Assembly: GCF_001634365.1 (NCBI RefSeq)
Contig: NZ_CP014578.1
Location: 620,001-684,000, forward strand
From: Paraburkholderia phytofirmans OLGA172
Lineage (GTDB): Bacteria; Pseudomonadota; Gammaproteobacteria; Burkholderiales; Burkholderiaceae
DNA length: 64,000 bases
Direction: 5' to 3'
How positions within the stretch are numbered: the stretch's first letter is position 1; every line of letters begins with the position of its first letter. Of this stretch, positions 18,730-28,563 are shown piece after piece. The notes under the pieces were generated by a model. It searched no databases. It was not told the DNA's origin and saw nothing but the letters and a program-made list of their open reading frames with translations. The translations under genes and the position numbers were made by a program.

Positions 18730-20412
18730 ATGATCGGTGAATTGCTGAGATCTCAACCGGAGATCGCGCTGTTCGCAAGCCTTGCAATCGGATATTTCAT
18801 TGGTTCGTTTCGCATGGGGCCAATTCAGCTCGGGGGCGTCTGCGGCACGTTGATCGTGGCCTTGATATTGGGTCAAACGGGCGCGCGGCTTGCCCCCGAT
18901 CTGAAGAACATCGCATTCGCGCTGTTTATCTTCGCGCTGGGTTTCACCGGCGGCCCGCAGTTCTTTGCCAATATTGGCCGGGGCTGGCGCTACGGCTTGC
19001 TGTCGGTGGTCGAGATCGTGTCGGTGCTGCTGCTGATCATGATCGCGGTCTTCGTGATGCGGCTCGACGCCGGCACGGCGGCCGGCTTGCTGGCCGGCGC
19101 CGCGACAGAGTCGGCCGTGATCGGCACGGCTTCCGAGGCGATCGCCAAGCTCGGCTTCAGCGACGCCGAGACGCTGCGTTTGCAGGCCAATATCGTGACC
19201 GCATACAGCGTGAGCTACCTGTTCGGACTGGTCACCATCGTCCTGTTCACCAGCCAGTTCGCACCGTTGCTGCTGCGCGTCAATTTGCGCGATGAAGCCG
19301 AGCGCGTGTGGCGCAAGCTCGGCGGCGACGGCGCCTTCGGCGAGGGTCAGCGGGCCGCGGCGCCGGCGCTCGTGGGGCGCGCATTCCGGGCCGGTAAGGC
19401 GGCCGGCGGGACGATCTTTGCATTCGAACAGACGCACGGCTTCAACCTGACCATCGAGCGGGTTCGGCGCGACGGAGCCGACGTGCCGGCCGAGCCGCAA
19501 CTGGCGTTGGCCGCTGGCGACCTGCTGCTCGTGGCTGGGCGGCGCGAAGCGATCGTGGCCGCGGCGGCGAGCCTCGGCGAAGAGGTGGCGGACGCCGGCT
19601 TCGGCCAGTTCATGGTGGAGAAACTCGACGTCGTGCTGACGCGCCGCGAGGCGCACGGCCTGACGGTTGCGCAGGTGCGCGAACGGGCGAAGCCGGAAGA
19701 AGGGCGCGGCGTCTATATCGCGGCCGTCACGCGGCTCGAAACCACGGTGCCCGCGCTGCCCGGCACCGAGCTCAATCGCGGCGACGTGCTGACGCTGGTG
19801 GGCGCGAAGGCCGACATCGAACGTGGCGCGCGGCGTCTGGGCTACGTGCTCCCCGCGACCCTGAAAACCGACTTCGTTTATCTAGGCCTGGGCGTGCTGG
19901 CCGGCATGGCGATCGGCCATCTCGGCGGACGCATCGGCGGCGTGTCGATCGCGCTCGGCACGGGCGGCGGCTGTCTGCTCTCGGGGCTGCTGTTCGGCTG
20001 GATCCGCTCGCGCCATCCGTTGGTCGGTTCCTTGCCTTCGGCTGCCGCGCAAATTCTCAAGGATTTCGGCCTTGCCACCTTCATTGCCGCCGTTGGGCTA
20101 TCGGCAGGACCCGATGCCATCAAGCTGGTGCGCGAATACGGTCTGGCGCTGCCTGTCGCCGGCATTCTGATGGTGCTCGTGCCCGGTTTGCTGTCGCTCT
20201 GGATCGGCCGCGTGTTTCTCAAGCTCGAAACGCCCATGCTGCTTGGCGCCATTGCCGGCCAGCAATGCAGTACGCCGGCGATCAGCGCGCTGGTCGGCGT
20301 GACCGGCAATTCGACGCCGGTGATCGGCTACACGATCACCTATGCACTCTCGAACATTCTGTTGCCGTTGATGGGGCCGATCGTAGTCGGCCTCGCCGGG
20401 AAGTTCGGCTAG
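18730..20412 (+). CDS. AspT-type aspartate:alanine antiporter, first copy
   Basis: The 560-residue inner-membrane carrier of the AAE family has five N-terminal helices, a hydrophilic middle with two RCK/TrkA-C-like domains (about residues 200-375) and a C-terminal bundle. Signatures are ASLAIGYFIGSFRMGPIQLGG, LLAGAATESAVIGTA, GTGGGCLLSGLLFGWIRSRHP and GQQCSTPAISALVG. AspT exchanges aspartate in for alanine out, generating proton-motive force together with AspD. It is followed by a second AspT-like gene and aspD in the same direction. Its start is the ATG at 18730. Confidence 0.88.
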   Translation: MIGELLRSQPEIALFASLAIGYFIGSFRMGPIQLGGVCGTLIVALILGQTGARLAPDLKNIAFALFIFALGFTGGPQFFANIGRGWRYGLLSVVEIVSVLLLIMIAVFVMRLDAGTAAGLLAGAATESAVIGTASEAIAKLGFSDAETLRLQANIVTAYSVSYLFGLVTIVLFTSQFAPLLLRVNLRDEAERVWRKLGGDGAFGEGQRAAAPALVGRAFRAGKAAGGTIFAFEQTHGFNLTIERVRRDGADVPAEPQLALAAGDLLLVAGRREAIVAAAASLGEEVADAGFGQFMVEKLDVVLTRREAHGLTVAQVRERAKPEEGRGVYIAAVTRLETTVPALPGTELNRGDVLTLVGAKADIERGARRLGYVLPATLKTDFVYLGLGVLAGMAIGHLGGRIGGVSIALGTGGGCLLSGLLFGWIRSRHPLVGSLPSAAAQILKDFGLATFIAAVGLSAGPDAIKLVREYGLALPVAGILMVLVPGLLSLWIGRVFLKLETPMLLGAIAGQQCSTPAISALVGVTGNSTPVIGYTITYALSNILLPLMGPIVVGLAGKFG

Positions 20413-20536
20413 GCGGCCAGATGGACTGCGCGCGGCGTGGCGCGCGGTCGAGTGCATGCGGATGCCGTGAGGTCCGTATGCATATGCAGCACCCAGCACA
20501 AAGTACTCAGCATTGCAAACTATATCTAGCGAGGGC

Positions 20537-22222
20537 ATGATGGAATGGCTACATCACATTTTTCAGAAATCACCCGAGATCGCGCTGTTTCTGTCGCTTG
20601 CAGCCGGCTACTTCATCGGGCAGATCAACTTCGGCAAATTCCAGTTAGGCGGTGTGGGCGGTTCATTGCTGGCCGCGGTCGTAATCAGCCAGGCAGGCGT
20701 GACGATCGACAACGGCGTGAAATCGGTGATGTTCGCCGTATTCATCTATGCGGTTGGCTACGACTCCGGGCCGGGCTTCTTCAACTCGCTGAACCGCAAG
20801 ACGCTGCGTGAGATCGCGATGGCGGTGTTTCTTGCCGTCTCCGCGCTGATCACCGTGGTGGTTTGCGCGAAGCTGTTCCATCTGAACAAGGGCCTCGCAG
20901 CAGGGCTCGCGGGCGGCGCGCTGACACAGTCGGCGATTATCGGCACGGCCGGCGACGCAATCGCGCGTCTCGGTCTGCCCGTCGATCAGGTCAAGTCGCT
21001 GCAATCCGACGTAGCAATCGCGTACGCCGTGACCTACGTGTTCGGCTCGCTCGGCGCGATCATCGTCTGCGTGAACATCTTGCCGAAATTCATGGGGCAA
21101 GGGCTGCGCGAGGCGTCGATCGAAGCGGAGCGCGAACTGTCAGCAGGTTCGTCGTCACTCGGCGCGGGGCAGATTCGTGCATTACCCGAACTGGTGGGGC
21201 GTGCGTACAGAATCGATGTCAGCGCCGGGAAAACGGTCAAGGCAGTCGAGACCCTGCATCAGGACATGTTGACGGTCGAGCGGATCAAGCGTGATGGCAA
21301 GAACCTCGAGCCGACGGCCGACCTTGCGTTGCAACTCGACGACGAAGTGCTGGTGGTGGGCCGCCGCGAGGCGGTGGTCGCATTCGGCGCGAACGGCAAC
21401 GAGATCGCCAACGTCGAGGACATTGGCGTCGTGATGCAGACGCGCGAAGGCGTGTTCACACGCAAAGGCATGAACCACACGACGATCGCCGCCGCACGCG
21501 AAGTCGTGGATCGCGACATGCGCCACGGCGTCTACATCCAGAGCGTCTCGCGTGCTGGCCAGCCACTGCCGATCCTGCCCGAAACCAGGCTCGAGCATGG
21601 CGACGTGATCACCTTCTACGGTTCGCCGAAAGACACCAAACGCGCCGTCGATGCCGCCGGCTACGAGCTGCCGTATAGCAACAAGACCAACTTCATCTAT
21701 ATGGGCGTCGGCCTCGTGCTCGGTCTGCTGATCGGGCTGATCGTCATCAGCGTGGGCGGCATTCCGCTCACGCTCGGCTCGGGTGGCGGCTGCCTGCTGG
21801 CCGGTTTGCTGTTCGGCTGGATGCGCGGCAAGCACCCGATGTACGGCGTGATGCCGACAGCGGCTTCGCAGTTGTTGAAGGACTTTGGTCTCGCGGCGTT
21901 CGTTGCGGTGGTCGGCTTGAATTCCGGCTTGCAGGCGGTCGTGACGGTCAAGGCGAGCGGCATGACGATCTTCCTGCTCGGCGTGTTCGTCACGTTGTTC
22001 CCGCTGCTGCTGACGATGCTGTTCGGCCGCTACGTGCTGGGCTACAAAAACGCGGCAATTCTGGCCGGAGCACTGTCAGGCTCGCGCAGCGCGAACCCGG
22101 CATTCGGCGGCGTGCTCGACAAGGCGGAAAGCGCCGTGCCGACCGTGCCGTTCGCGATCACGTATGCGATTGCGAACGTCGCATTGACACTGCTCGGACC
22201 GCTCGTGGTCGGCCTGGTTTAG
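20537..22222 (+). CDS. aspT: AspT-type aspartate:alanine antiporter, second copy
   Basis: The 561-residue paralogue of the preceding gene shares its layout: N-terminal helices, TrkA-C/RCK-like middle (LVGRAYRIDVSAG and LQLDDEVLVVGRREAV) and C-terminal GSGGGCLLAGLLFGWMRGKHP. The C-terminus SGSRSANPAFGGVLDKAESAVPTVPF is the typical AspT ending and differs from the QQCSTPAI version in the first copy, so this one is the better match to characterised AspT. The ATG at 20537 (MMEWL) follows GAGGG. It lies 111 bp before aspD. Confidence 0.88.
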   Translation: MMEWLHHIFQKSPEIALFLSLAAGYFIGQINFGKFQLGGVGGSLLAAVVISQAGVTIDNGVKSVMFAVFIYAVGYDSGPGFFNSLNRKTLREIAMAVFLAVSALITVVVCAKLFHLNKGLAAGLAGGALTQSAIIGTAGDAIARLGLPVDQVKSLQSDVAIAYAVTYVFGSLGAIIVCVNILPKFMGQGLREASIEAERELSAGSSSLGAGQIRALPELVGRAYRIDVSAGKTVKAVETLHQDMLTVERIKRDGKNLEPTADLALQLDDEVLVVGRREAVVAFGANGNEIANVEDIGVVMQTREGVFTRKGMNHTTIAAAREVVDRDMRHGVYIQSVSRAGQPLPILPETRLEHGDVITFYGSPKDTKRAVDAAGYELPYSNKTNFIYMGVGLVLGLLIGLIVISVGGIPLTLGSGGGCLLAGLLFGWMRGKHPMYGVMPTAASQLLKDFGLAAFVAVVGLNSGLQAVVTVKASGMTIFLLGVFVTLFPLLLTMLFGRYVLGYKNAAILAGALSGSRSANPAFGGVLDKAESAVPTVPFAITYAIANVALTLLGPLVVGLV

Positions 22223-22333
22223 CCTGGCTCAGTCTGGTCTGGCGCACACATTTATCGATCTCTGCACGCCGGCGTCAACTGAACGATCACGCGCGACGCC
22301 GGCGTCATTCACTTGCACATTGGAGAACGCATC

Positions 22334-23998
22334 ATGGCAAAAGAGAAAAGCGGCAAGAAACAAGGCGACATGGCCCAAGCCGGCTTTGCGGCGCTCAGCC
22401 CGTTCGAACTCAAGGACGAACTGATCAAGGCCGCCGGCGGCGGCGCGGTAGAGCGTGCAGCTAACGCATCGATGCTCAACGCCGGCCGTGGCAATCCCAA
22501 CTTCCTCGCGACGATTCCGCGCCACGGTTTCTGGCAACTCGGTCTCTTTGCGATGCGCGAATCGGAGCGTTCGTTTGCATTCATGCCCGAGGGGGTCGGC
22601 GGTTTCCCGCGCCGCGAAGGGCTCACGGAACGCTTCGATCTGTTCCTGCGCGAATACAAGGGCGTGCCCGGCATCGACTTTCTGCGTGGCGCCGTGTCGT
22701 ATGTGCGCGATCAGCTTGGACTCTCCGCGGGCGACTTCCTCTATGAAATGTGCGAGGGGATTCTCGCGTCGAACTATCCGGTGCCGGACCGGATGCTCAA
22801 GTTGTCCGAACTGATTGTCGGGCAGTATCTGCGCAAGGAGATGATCGGCAACCACCCGTTTGTCGGCGAGTTCGACGTGTTCGCGGTGGAAGGCGGCACG
22901 GCGGCGATGACGTACATCTTCAACACGATGCGCGAGAATCACCTGATCAAGCCGGGTGACACGATTGCGCTTGGCTTACCGATCTTCACGCCGTACATTG
23001 AAATTCCGCGCCTGAACGACTATCAGCTGAACGTCGTGAATGTCGAAGCTGACGTCGCCAACGGCTGGCAGTATTCGAAGAAGGAACTCGACAAATTGCG
23101 CGATCCAAAGGTGAAGGCGTTCTTCCTTGTGAATCCGAGCAATCCACCCTCGGTGAAGATGGACACGCAGAGCCTTGAATACATCGCGGAGATTGTGAAG
23201 GAGCGCCCCGATCTGATCCTTCTGACCGACGACGTGTACGGCACCTTCGCCGACGACTTCGTCTCGCTGTTTGCGCTGTGCCCAAAGAACACGATTCTGG
23301 TGTACTCGTACTCGAAATATTTCGGCGCGACCGGCTGGCGTCTCGGTGTGATCGCGACGCATCGCGACAACGTGCTCGACAAGCTGATCGCCGAACTGCC
23401 GAAGGACACGAAGAAGCAGTTGCACGAACGTTATGAATCGATCACGACCGAACCGGAAAAGCTCAAGCTCATCGACCGGCTGGTCGCCGACAGCCGGACT
23501 GTCGCGCTGAATCACACGGCGGGTTTGTCGACGCCGCAGCAGGTGCAGATGGTGTTGTTCTCGCTGTTCTCGCTGATGGATACGCCCGACGCGTACAAGA
23601 ACGCGTTGAAGCGCCTGATCCGCAAGCGCAAGCAGGCGCTGTACGAAGAGGTTGGCATTTCGTTCGAGGACAACGATCCGAACCAGGTCGACTACTACAC
23701 GATTCTCGACATCGAGTTCCTCGGCGAGCGCATGTTCGGGCGCGAGTTCGTCGACTGGCTGCTGAAGAACACCGAGCCGTCCGAATTGCTGTTCCGCCTC
23801 GCGCGCGAAGCGCGCGTGGTGTTGCTGCCGGGCCGCGGCTTCGGTACGCAGCATCCGTCGGGACGGGTGTCGCTAGCCAATCTGAACGAGTCGGACTATC
23901 GGCAGATCGGCCGCGCGATGCGCAAGCTGATCGAGGAATATGTCGAGCGGTATAACGCAGCAACCGGCAAGAAGCTCGATAAGTCCAAGGTGAAGTGA
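22334..23998 (+). CDS. aspD: Aspartate 4-decarboxylase (bifunctional with aspartate transaminase)
   Basis: This large fold-type-I PLP enzyme releases the beta-carboxyl of L-aspartate to give L-alanine and CO2. The 554-residue length matches AspD, which is longer than ordinary transaminases. Evidence includes the N-terminal LNAGRGNPNFLATIPRHGFW, FPRREGLTERF, VNPSNPPSVKMD, DDVYGTFADDF and the PLP-lysine segment YSYSKYFGATGWRLGV. Combined with AspT it forms a decarboxylation cycle that consumes a cytoplasmic proton per turnover and builds proton-motive force. The ATG at 22334 has GGAGAA upstream. A terminator-like hairpin follows. Confidence 0.96.
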   Translation: MAKEKSGKKQGDMAQAGFAALSPFELKDELIKAAGGGAVERAANASMLNAGRGNPNFLATIPRHGFWQLGLFAMRESERSFAFMPEGVGGFPRREGLTERFDLFLREYKGVPGIDFLRGAVSYVRDQLGLSAGDFLYEMCEGILASNYPVPDRMLKLSELIVGQYLRKEMIGNHPFVGEFDVFAVEGGTAAMTYIFNTMRENHLIKPGDTIALGLPIFTPYIEIPRLNDYQLNVVNVEADVANGWQYSKKELDKLRDPKVKAFFLVNPSNPPSVKMDTQSLEYIAEIVKERPDLILLTDDVYGTFADDFVSLFALCPKNTILVYSYSKYFGATGWRLGVIATHRDNVLDKLIAELPKDTKKQLHERYESITTEPEKLKLIDRLVADSRTVALNHTAGLSTPQQVQMVLFSLFSLMDTPDAYKNALKRLIRKRKQALYEEVGISFEDNDPNQVDYYTILDIEFLGERMFGREFVDWLLKNTEPSELLFRLAREARVVLLPGRGFGTQHPSGRVSLANLNESDYRQIGRAMRKLIEEYVERYNAATGKKLDKSKVK

Positions 23999-24041
23999 AA
24001 AAACTTGCGCAATCGCGCGGATCGGTGAATGATCGGACGAA

Positions 24042-24073
24042 CGGCCCCGCCAGTGTCATTGCTGGCGGGGCCG
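24042..24073 (+). terminator. Strong hairpin after aspD
   Basis: A perfect 12-bp GC-rich stem (cggccccgccag with ctggcggggccg) encloses an 8-base loop and is followed by a weak T-rich stretch (cttgttcctttg). It lies between aspD and the aminotransferase gene and probably ends or reduces transcription of the aspT-aspD unit. Confidence 0.75.
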
Positions 24074-24109
24074 CTTGTTCCTTTGCGCCCTGACATTTAC
24101 GTGCCGATC

Positions 24110-25339
24110 ATGCCGACTTCATCCACATCTGCCGCACCCGTTTCCTACACTGTGCCCTGTCCGGTTGTCGAGTCGCTCGACGCCATTCTTCCCGAAGAGC
24201 CGTTGCTGATGATGGGCGCCGGCCCCGTGCCGATTCCCGCGGCGGTTGCCAAGGCTAATACGGTGGTGATCAATCACCTGGGCAGCACGATGGTGAAGGT
24301 GATCGGCCAGGTAAAGACCATGGCGCGCTACGTATTTCAGACGAATTCGAAGTGGGTGCTGGGGGTGGCGGGGCCGGGTTCTGCCGCGATGGAAATGGCG
24401 ATCTCCAACCTCGCTTGGGAAGGCACGAAAGTGCTGAGCATCAGGAACGGTTTTTTCAGCGAGCGGATGGCGGAGATGGGGCGGCGCGTCGGCGCGCACG
24501 TTGCCATGCTCGACGTGGAGGACGGCACAGTAGCGAGCCTTGAAAAGGTCGCCGAGGCGATTCGCCGCGAGCGCCCGGAGATCGTCACGGTAGTGCAGGG
24601 CGAGACGTCCAATACCGTGTGGAACCATCATTTGAAGGACATTGCGGCGCTCGCGAAAGCAGCCGGTGCGCTGGTTATCGTCGACGCGGTGTGTACGTTG
24701 AGCACGATGCCGCTGGAGATGGACGCGTGGGGTATCGATGCGGTGATTACGGGCGGGCAGAAGGGTTTGTCGTCGATTCCGGGTGTTTCGCTGATCGCGT
24801 TTTCGGATGAGGCATGGGCGCGCGTGAAAGGCCGCACGGCGCCGAACGCGCACTGGTGCCTCGACGCGTCGCTTGCGGAAAATTTCTGGCACAACGCCGG
24901 CTATCACTACACGGCGCCGGTGTCGGGTGTGTTGGCACTGCACGAGGCGCTGCGTCTCGTGTGCGCGGAGACGCTCGAAAAGCGCTTTGCGCGCCACTTG
25001 AAGTGCTCGGTGGCGCTTCAGGCGGGGATCACTGCGCTGGGCTTGCAGCTCTATGCACCGGCGCCTTGCCGGCTGAACTCGGTGGTCGGCATCGTCGTGC
25101 CGGAGCGCTTGAGTCCTGCGGATATCTGCGGCCACATCTCGCGGCATCACCAGGTGGAAATCTCGGGTTCGTTCGGTTTGCCGATCGTACGTATCGGACA
25201 GATGGGCGAGCAGTGCCGGGAGCACAACCTGTTCAGAACCTTGCACGCGCTCGGGCGAACGATGGTGGACCTTGGCGTTAAGGTTGAGTTGCCGGCTGGC
25301 GTGGCGGCGCTTGAGCGTGGGTTGTCGGAAGGGAAGTGA
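24110..25339 (+). CDS. Class V aminotransferase, alanine-glyoxylate type
   Basis: The 409-residue PLP enzyme is of the AGT/serine-glyoxylate/pyridoxamine-pyruvate aminotransferase group. Motifs are LLMMGAGPVPIPAAVAKA near the start, GVAGPGSAAMEMAISNL, VVQGETSNTVW, VIVDAVCTLSTMPLEMD and the PLP-lysine segment ITGGQKGLSSIPGVSLI. The conserved C-terminal substrate-binding Arg (IVRIGQMGEQ) is present. The amino donor is probably alanine, which would fit the neighbouring alanine-producing aspD, but serine or pyridoxamine cannot be excluded. The start at ATG 24110 has no strong ribosome site. Confidence 0.82.
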   Translation: MPTSSTSAAPVSYTVPCPVVESLDAILPEEPLLMMGAGPVPIPAAVAKANTVVINHLGSTMVKVIGQVKTMARYVFQTNSKWVLGVAGPGSAAMEMAISNLAWEGTKVLSIRNGFFSERMAEMGRRVGAHVAMLDVEDGTVASLEKVAEAIRRERPEIVTVVQGETSNTVWNHHLKDIAALAKAAGALVIVDAVCTLSTMPLEMDAWGIDAVITGGQKGLSSIPGVSLIAFSDEAWARVKGRTAPNAHWCLDASLAENFWHNAGYHYTAPVSGVLALHEALRLVCAETLEKRFARHLKCSVALQAGITALGLQLYAPAPCRLNSVVGIVVPERLSPADICGHISRHHQVEISGSFGLPIVRIGQMGEQCREHNLFRTLHALGRTMVDLGVKVELPAGVAALERGLSEGK

Positions 25340-25404
25340 GGGTTTTGCCTGTGGTGGCGGTTGTTTGTCTGCATGCTTGTTTGTGTTCAAGCAGACGCGA
25401 AAAA

Positions 25405-26616
25405 TCAGGTCGCCGCAGGCGCATTGGGCGCCCGCGAATACCGCAGATACATCACCGCCGACAGCACGACCGCCATTGCTGAAGCCACTGCTGCAAACAG
25501 AAACACCTGTGCATATCCGAACTCCCCAGCGATATAGCCGGCCAATGGCCCGGTAATCCCCAGCGAGAGATCGAGAAACACCGAATAAGCCGACAAAGCC
25601 GCGCCGCGGCTAGCGGGCGGCACGAGCCCAACCGCTTCCACGCCGAGAGCAGGGAACACCAAAGCAAACCCAAACCCGGTCAAGGCCGCCCCCGCAAGGG
25701 CGATATGCGGCTCAGGCGCCAGCCACAACATCAACAGTCCGGCGCATTCAAACGAAAACGAAGCAATCGCGACCCGGAACCCACCGTAGGCCTTGATCGT
25801 GTTGGCGAACAACAGGCGCGCGCCAATGAACAGCGTGCCGAACACAGTCAACGACAAAGCCGCATTGGGCCAGTGCCGCGCGGCATAAAACAGCGTGATG
25901 AACGTCGCAATCGACCCAAAGCCGGCCGAGCCCAGTGCCAACCCGATCCCATGCGGCAGTACCCGCGTGAGCACGCTCCGGTACGACATCCGCTCGCCAT
26001 GCACGATCGGTACCGGCGCGATGGGCCGTGCCAGATAAAAACCGAGCGCCGCCAGCAGAATCACCAGAATGCCCAACGCGGCGAACCCGATCGAGTGCGC
26101 AATCGCGACACCGAGCGGCGCGCCAATCGCAAGCGCGCCGTAAGTCGCGATGCCGTTCCACGAAATCACCCGGGCATTGTGGCTCGTGCCCACCCGGCCG
26201 ATGCCCCACAAAATCGCGCCGGTGCCGCACAGGCTCTCGCCGAAACCGAGTACGAGACGGCTGCACACCAGCAATCCCAGGCTCAACACCGGCCAGCGCC
26301 CGCATAACACAGCCAGCAACAGCAAAATCCCGCTCGCGCCGCAACCCAGCAAACCAATCGACACCGTCCGCTTCGGCCCCAACGTGTCGGCCGAACGGCC
26401 GGCGAGCGGCCGCGATGCCAGCGTCGCCAGGTACTGCACGCTGATCGCCGCACCGGCCAGGATCGCGCTGTAACCCAGGTCGTCGTGGACGTAGCCAGGC
26501 AGCACCGCCAGCGGAATTCCGATCGTCAGGTAGCAAAGAAATGTGAAAAAGACGACCGGAATGATCTGGATAGTCGTCGCAAATTCGCTGCGAGGTGTCG
26601 CTGAGTCGGTGGACAT
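25405..26616 (-). CDS. MFS transporter, YhhS/YfcJ-like
   Basis: The 403-residue inner-membrane protein has 12 predicted helices. [21 protein letters not shown], then [18 protein letters not shown] (MFS motif A region) and [17 protein letters not shown] match the YhhS/YfcJ (formerly UPF0226) branch. Proton-coupled efflux is likely with unknown substrate; some relatives affect arabinose or glyphosate tolerance. It converges with the aminotransferase gene and diverges from xdhA across 388 bp. Confidence 0.85.
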   Translation of the reverse strand: MSTDSATPRSEFATTIQIIPVVFFTFLCYLTIGIPLAVLPGYVHDDLGYSAILAGAAISVQYLATLASRPLAGRSADTLGPKRTVSIGLLGCGASGILLLLAVLCGRWPVLSLGLLVCSRLVLGFGESLCGTGAILWGIGRVGTSHNARVISWNGIATYGALAIGAPLGVAIAHSIGFAALGILVILLAALGFYLARPIAPVPIVHGERMSYRSVLTRVLPHGIGLALGSAGFGSIATFITLFYAARHWPNAALSLTVFGTLFIGARLLFANTIKAYGGFRVAIASFSFECAGLLMLWLAPEPHIALAGAALTGFGFALVFPALGVEAVGLVPPASRGAALSAYSVFLDLSLGITGPLAGYIAGEFGYAQVFLFAAVASAMAVVLSAVMYLRYSRAPNAPAAT

Positions 26617-27004
26617 GGGGAAAACGAGACTTGAAAACGGCGGGAAGGCGTGATTTTCCCATGGAACCGATTCCCCTGCAGGATTTGCTTAATAATTTCG
26701 GCGCCTAAAAAATGGTGCCGGAGCCCTATAGTGGTTCGTTCTCACCCTGCGCGAGCGGCCTTTTCATCCGCGGCGGATCAAGAGGCCTGGTCGATAGTGT
26801 CCAAAATTCAACAATTTTCACGAAAATGCCGCCAAACGGCCACGTCAACATAAGCTAATCGACTGGCAAACCCATCTCTATATCGTTTCACGAATATGTC
26901 CCGCATGCGATCTCCGCTATGGGTTGTATTTATTGACGGTGATAGTTTTCGAACCATCATCGCAGCACGTCCCAACGGACACAGAACATTGAGAGTAACG
27001 AGAC
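26617..27004. other. Intergenic region between the MFS gene and xdhA
   Basis: This 388-bp stretch separates divergent genes and contains no credible gene. It is AT-richer than its surroundings around 26800-26950 and should hold the xdh promoter. The sequence gagagtaacgagac before the xdhA ATG at 27005 provides only a modest ribosome site. No clear operator was identified. Confidence 0.4.
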
Positions 27005-28534
27005 ATGACTGAGCCGATTCGCTTTTACCACCGCAACGCGATCCGTGAGATCAAGGATGCGCCCGTCACCCGCACCGTCCTGCAGTATTTGCGCGAGGAC
27101 GCGCATTGCACCGGCACCAAGGAAGGGTGCGCCGAAGGCGACTGCGGCGCCTGCACGGTCGTGATCGGCGAGCGCAACGAGGCGGGCGGCGTCGACTTCA
27201 AGGCGGTGAACGCCTGCATCCAGTTCGTGCCGACCTTGGACGGCAAAGCGCTTTTCACTGTCGAAGACCTGCGTCAGCCGGACGGCTCGCTGCATCCGGT
27301 GCAGGAGGCGATGGTCGAGTGCCACGGTTCGCAGTGCGGCTTCTGCACGCCGGGATTCGTGATGTCGATGTGGTCGCTGTACGAAAAACACGGCCACGAA
27401 CATAGCTGCGCGAACAAGACCGTGCCGTCGCGTGACGACATCAGCAACGCGCTGACCGGCAATCTGTGCCGCTGCACCGGCTATCGTCCGATCGTCGACG
27501 CGGCCGTGCGCATGTTCGAAGCTCCCGCGCCGAAAGCGCCGGTCAATGTCGAAGCGCTGTCGAAAACGCTCGCCACGCTTGAGCGCAAGGACACGTTCCA
27601 CTACCGGCACGCCGGCCAGCAGTTCGATGCGCCGCGCACTGTCAATGCGCTCGCGAAAATCAAGCAGGCCGAACCGGCCGCCCGCATCCTCGCCGGCAGC
27701 ACGGACATCGGCTTGTGGGTAACCAAGCAGATGCGCGAGCTCGGCAACATCGTCTACGTCGGCCAGATCGCCGAGTTGCAAAAGCTCGAAACCAATGACA
27801 ACTGGATCGAGATCGGCGCGGGCGTGACCGTCGAAAAGGCGTACGCGGAAATCGCGAAGCAATATCCGGAACTCACCGAAATGTGGCAACGCTTCGCGTC
27901 GCTGCCGATCCGCAATGCCGGCACGCTCGGCGGGAACATCGCCAACGGCTCGCCGATCGGCGATTCGATGCCCGGCCTGATCGCGCTCGGCGCGCATGTG
28001 ATCGTGCGCGGCGGCGAGATCGAACGCGACATGCCGCTCGAGGATCTGTACCTCGCGTATCAGAAGAAGGACATGGCGGAGCATGAGTTCGTCGTCGGAC
28101 TCAAGGTGCCGACCCGCACCGGCGCGCGCCAGAACCTGCAGTTCCGTACCTACAAACTGTCGAAGCGGTTCGACTCGGACATCTCGGCCGTGTGCGCGGC
28201 GTTTTCCTTTATCGCCGACGGCAACTTGATCCGCGAGCCGCGCATTGCGTTCGGCGGCATGGCCGCCACCTCGAAGCGCGCGACGCACGCCGAAGCCGTG
28301 CTGCGCGACGCCGAATGGCACGAAGCCACCGCGCAGGCCGCGATGCTCGCGCTCGGCAACGACTACGCGCCGCTTAGCGACATGCGCGCGACCAGCAACT
28401 ACCGCCTTGAAGCGGCGAAGAACACGTTGTACCGCTTCTGGCTCGAAACACGTCCGAACAATCCGCTGCCGAAGAGCGCGCTGGATGTTCGTGCAGTTGC
28501 CGCTGCCTGCGCCCCGGCCGGCGCGAGCGCCTGA
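27005..28534 (+). CDS. xdhA: Xanthine dehydrogenase small subunit (Fe-S and FAD domains)
   Basis: XdhA carries the electron-transfer half of xanthine dehydrogenase, which oxidises hypoxanthine and xanthine to urate. Residues 1-90 hold a plant-type 2Fe-2S domain (GTKEGCAEGDCGACTVVIG) and residues 90-170 a second 2Fe-2S domain (CHGSQCGFCTPGFVMSMW, GNLCRCTGYRPI). The FAD domain follows from about residue 195 (AGSTDIGLWVTKQ, LPIRNAGTLGGNIANGSPIG). The 509-residue length is normal. xdhB starts 29 bp downstream, with AAGGATACGGAGA in the gap. Confidence 0.97.
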   Translation: MTEPIRFYHRNAIREIKDAPVTRTVLQYLREDAHCTGTKEGCAEGDCGACTVVIGERNEAGGVDFKAVNACIQFVPTLDGKALFTVEDLRQPDGSLHPVQEAMVECHGSQCGFCTPGFVMSMWSLYEKHGHEHSCANKTVPSRDDISNALTGNLCRCTGYRPIVDAAVRMFEAPAPKAPVNVEALSKTLATLERKDTFHYRHAGQQFDAPRTVNALAKIKQAEPAARILAGSTDIGLWVTKQMRELGNIVYVGQIAELQKLETNDNWIEIGAGVTVEKAYAEIAKQYPELTEMWQRFASLPIRNAGTLGGNIANGSPIGDSMPGLIALGAHVIVRGGEIERDMPLEDLYLAYQKKDMAEHEFVVGLKVPTRTGARQNLQFRTYKLSKRFDSDISAVCAAFSFIADGNLIREPRIAFGGMAATSKRATHAEAVLRDAEWHEATAQAAMLALGNDYAPLSDMRATSNYRLEAAKNTLYRFWLETRPNNPLPKSALDVRAVAAACAPAGASA

Positions 28535-28563
28535 GAAGCCACAAGGATACGGAGAACACCAGA

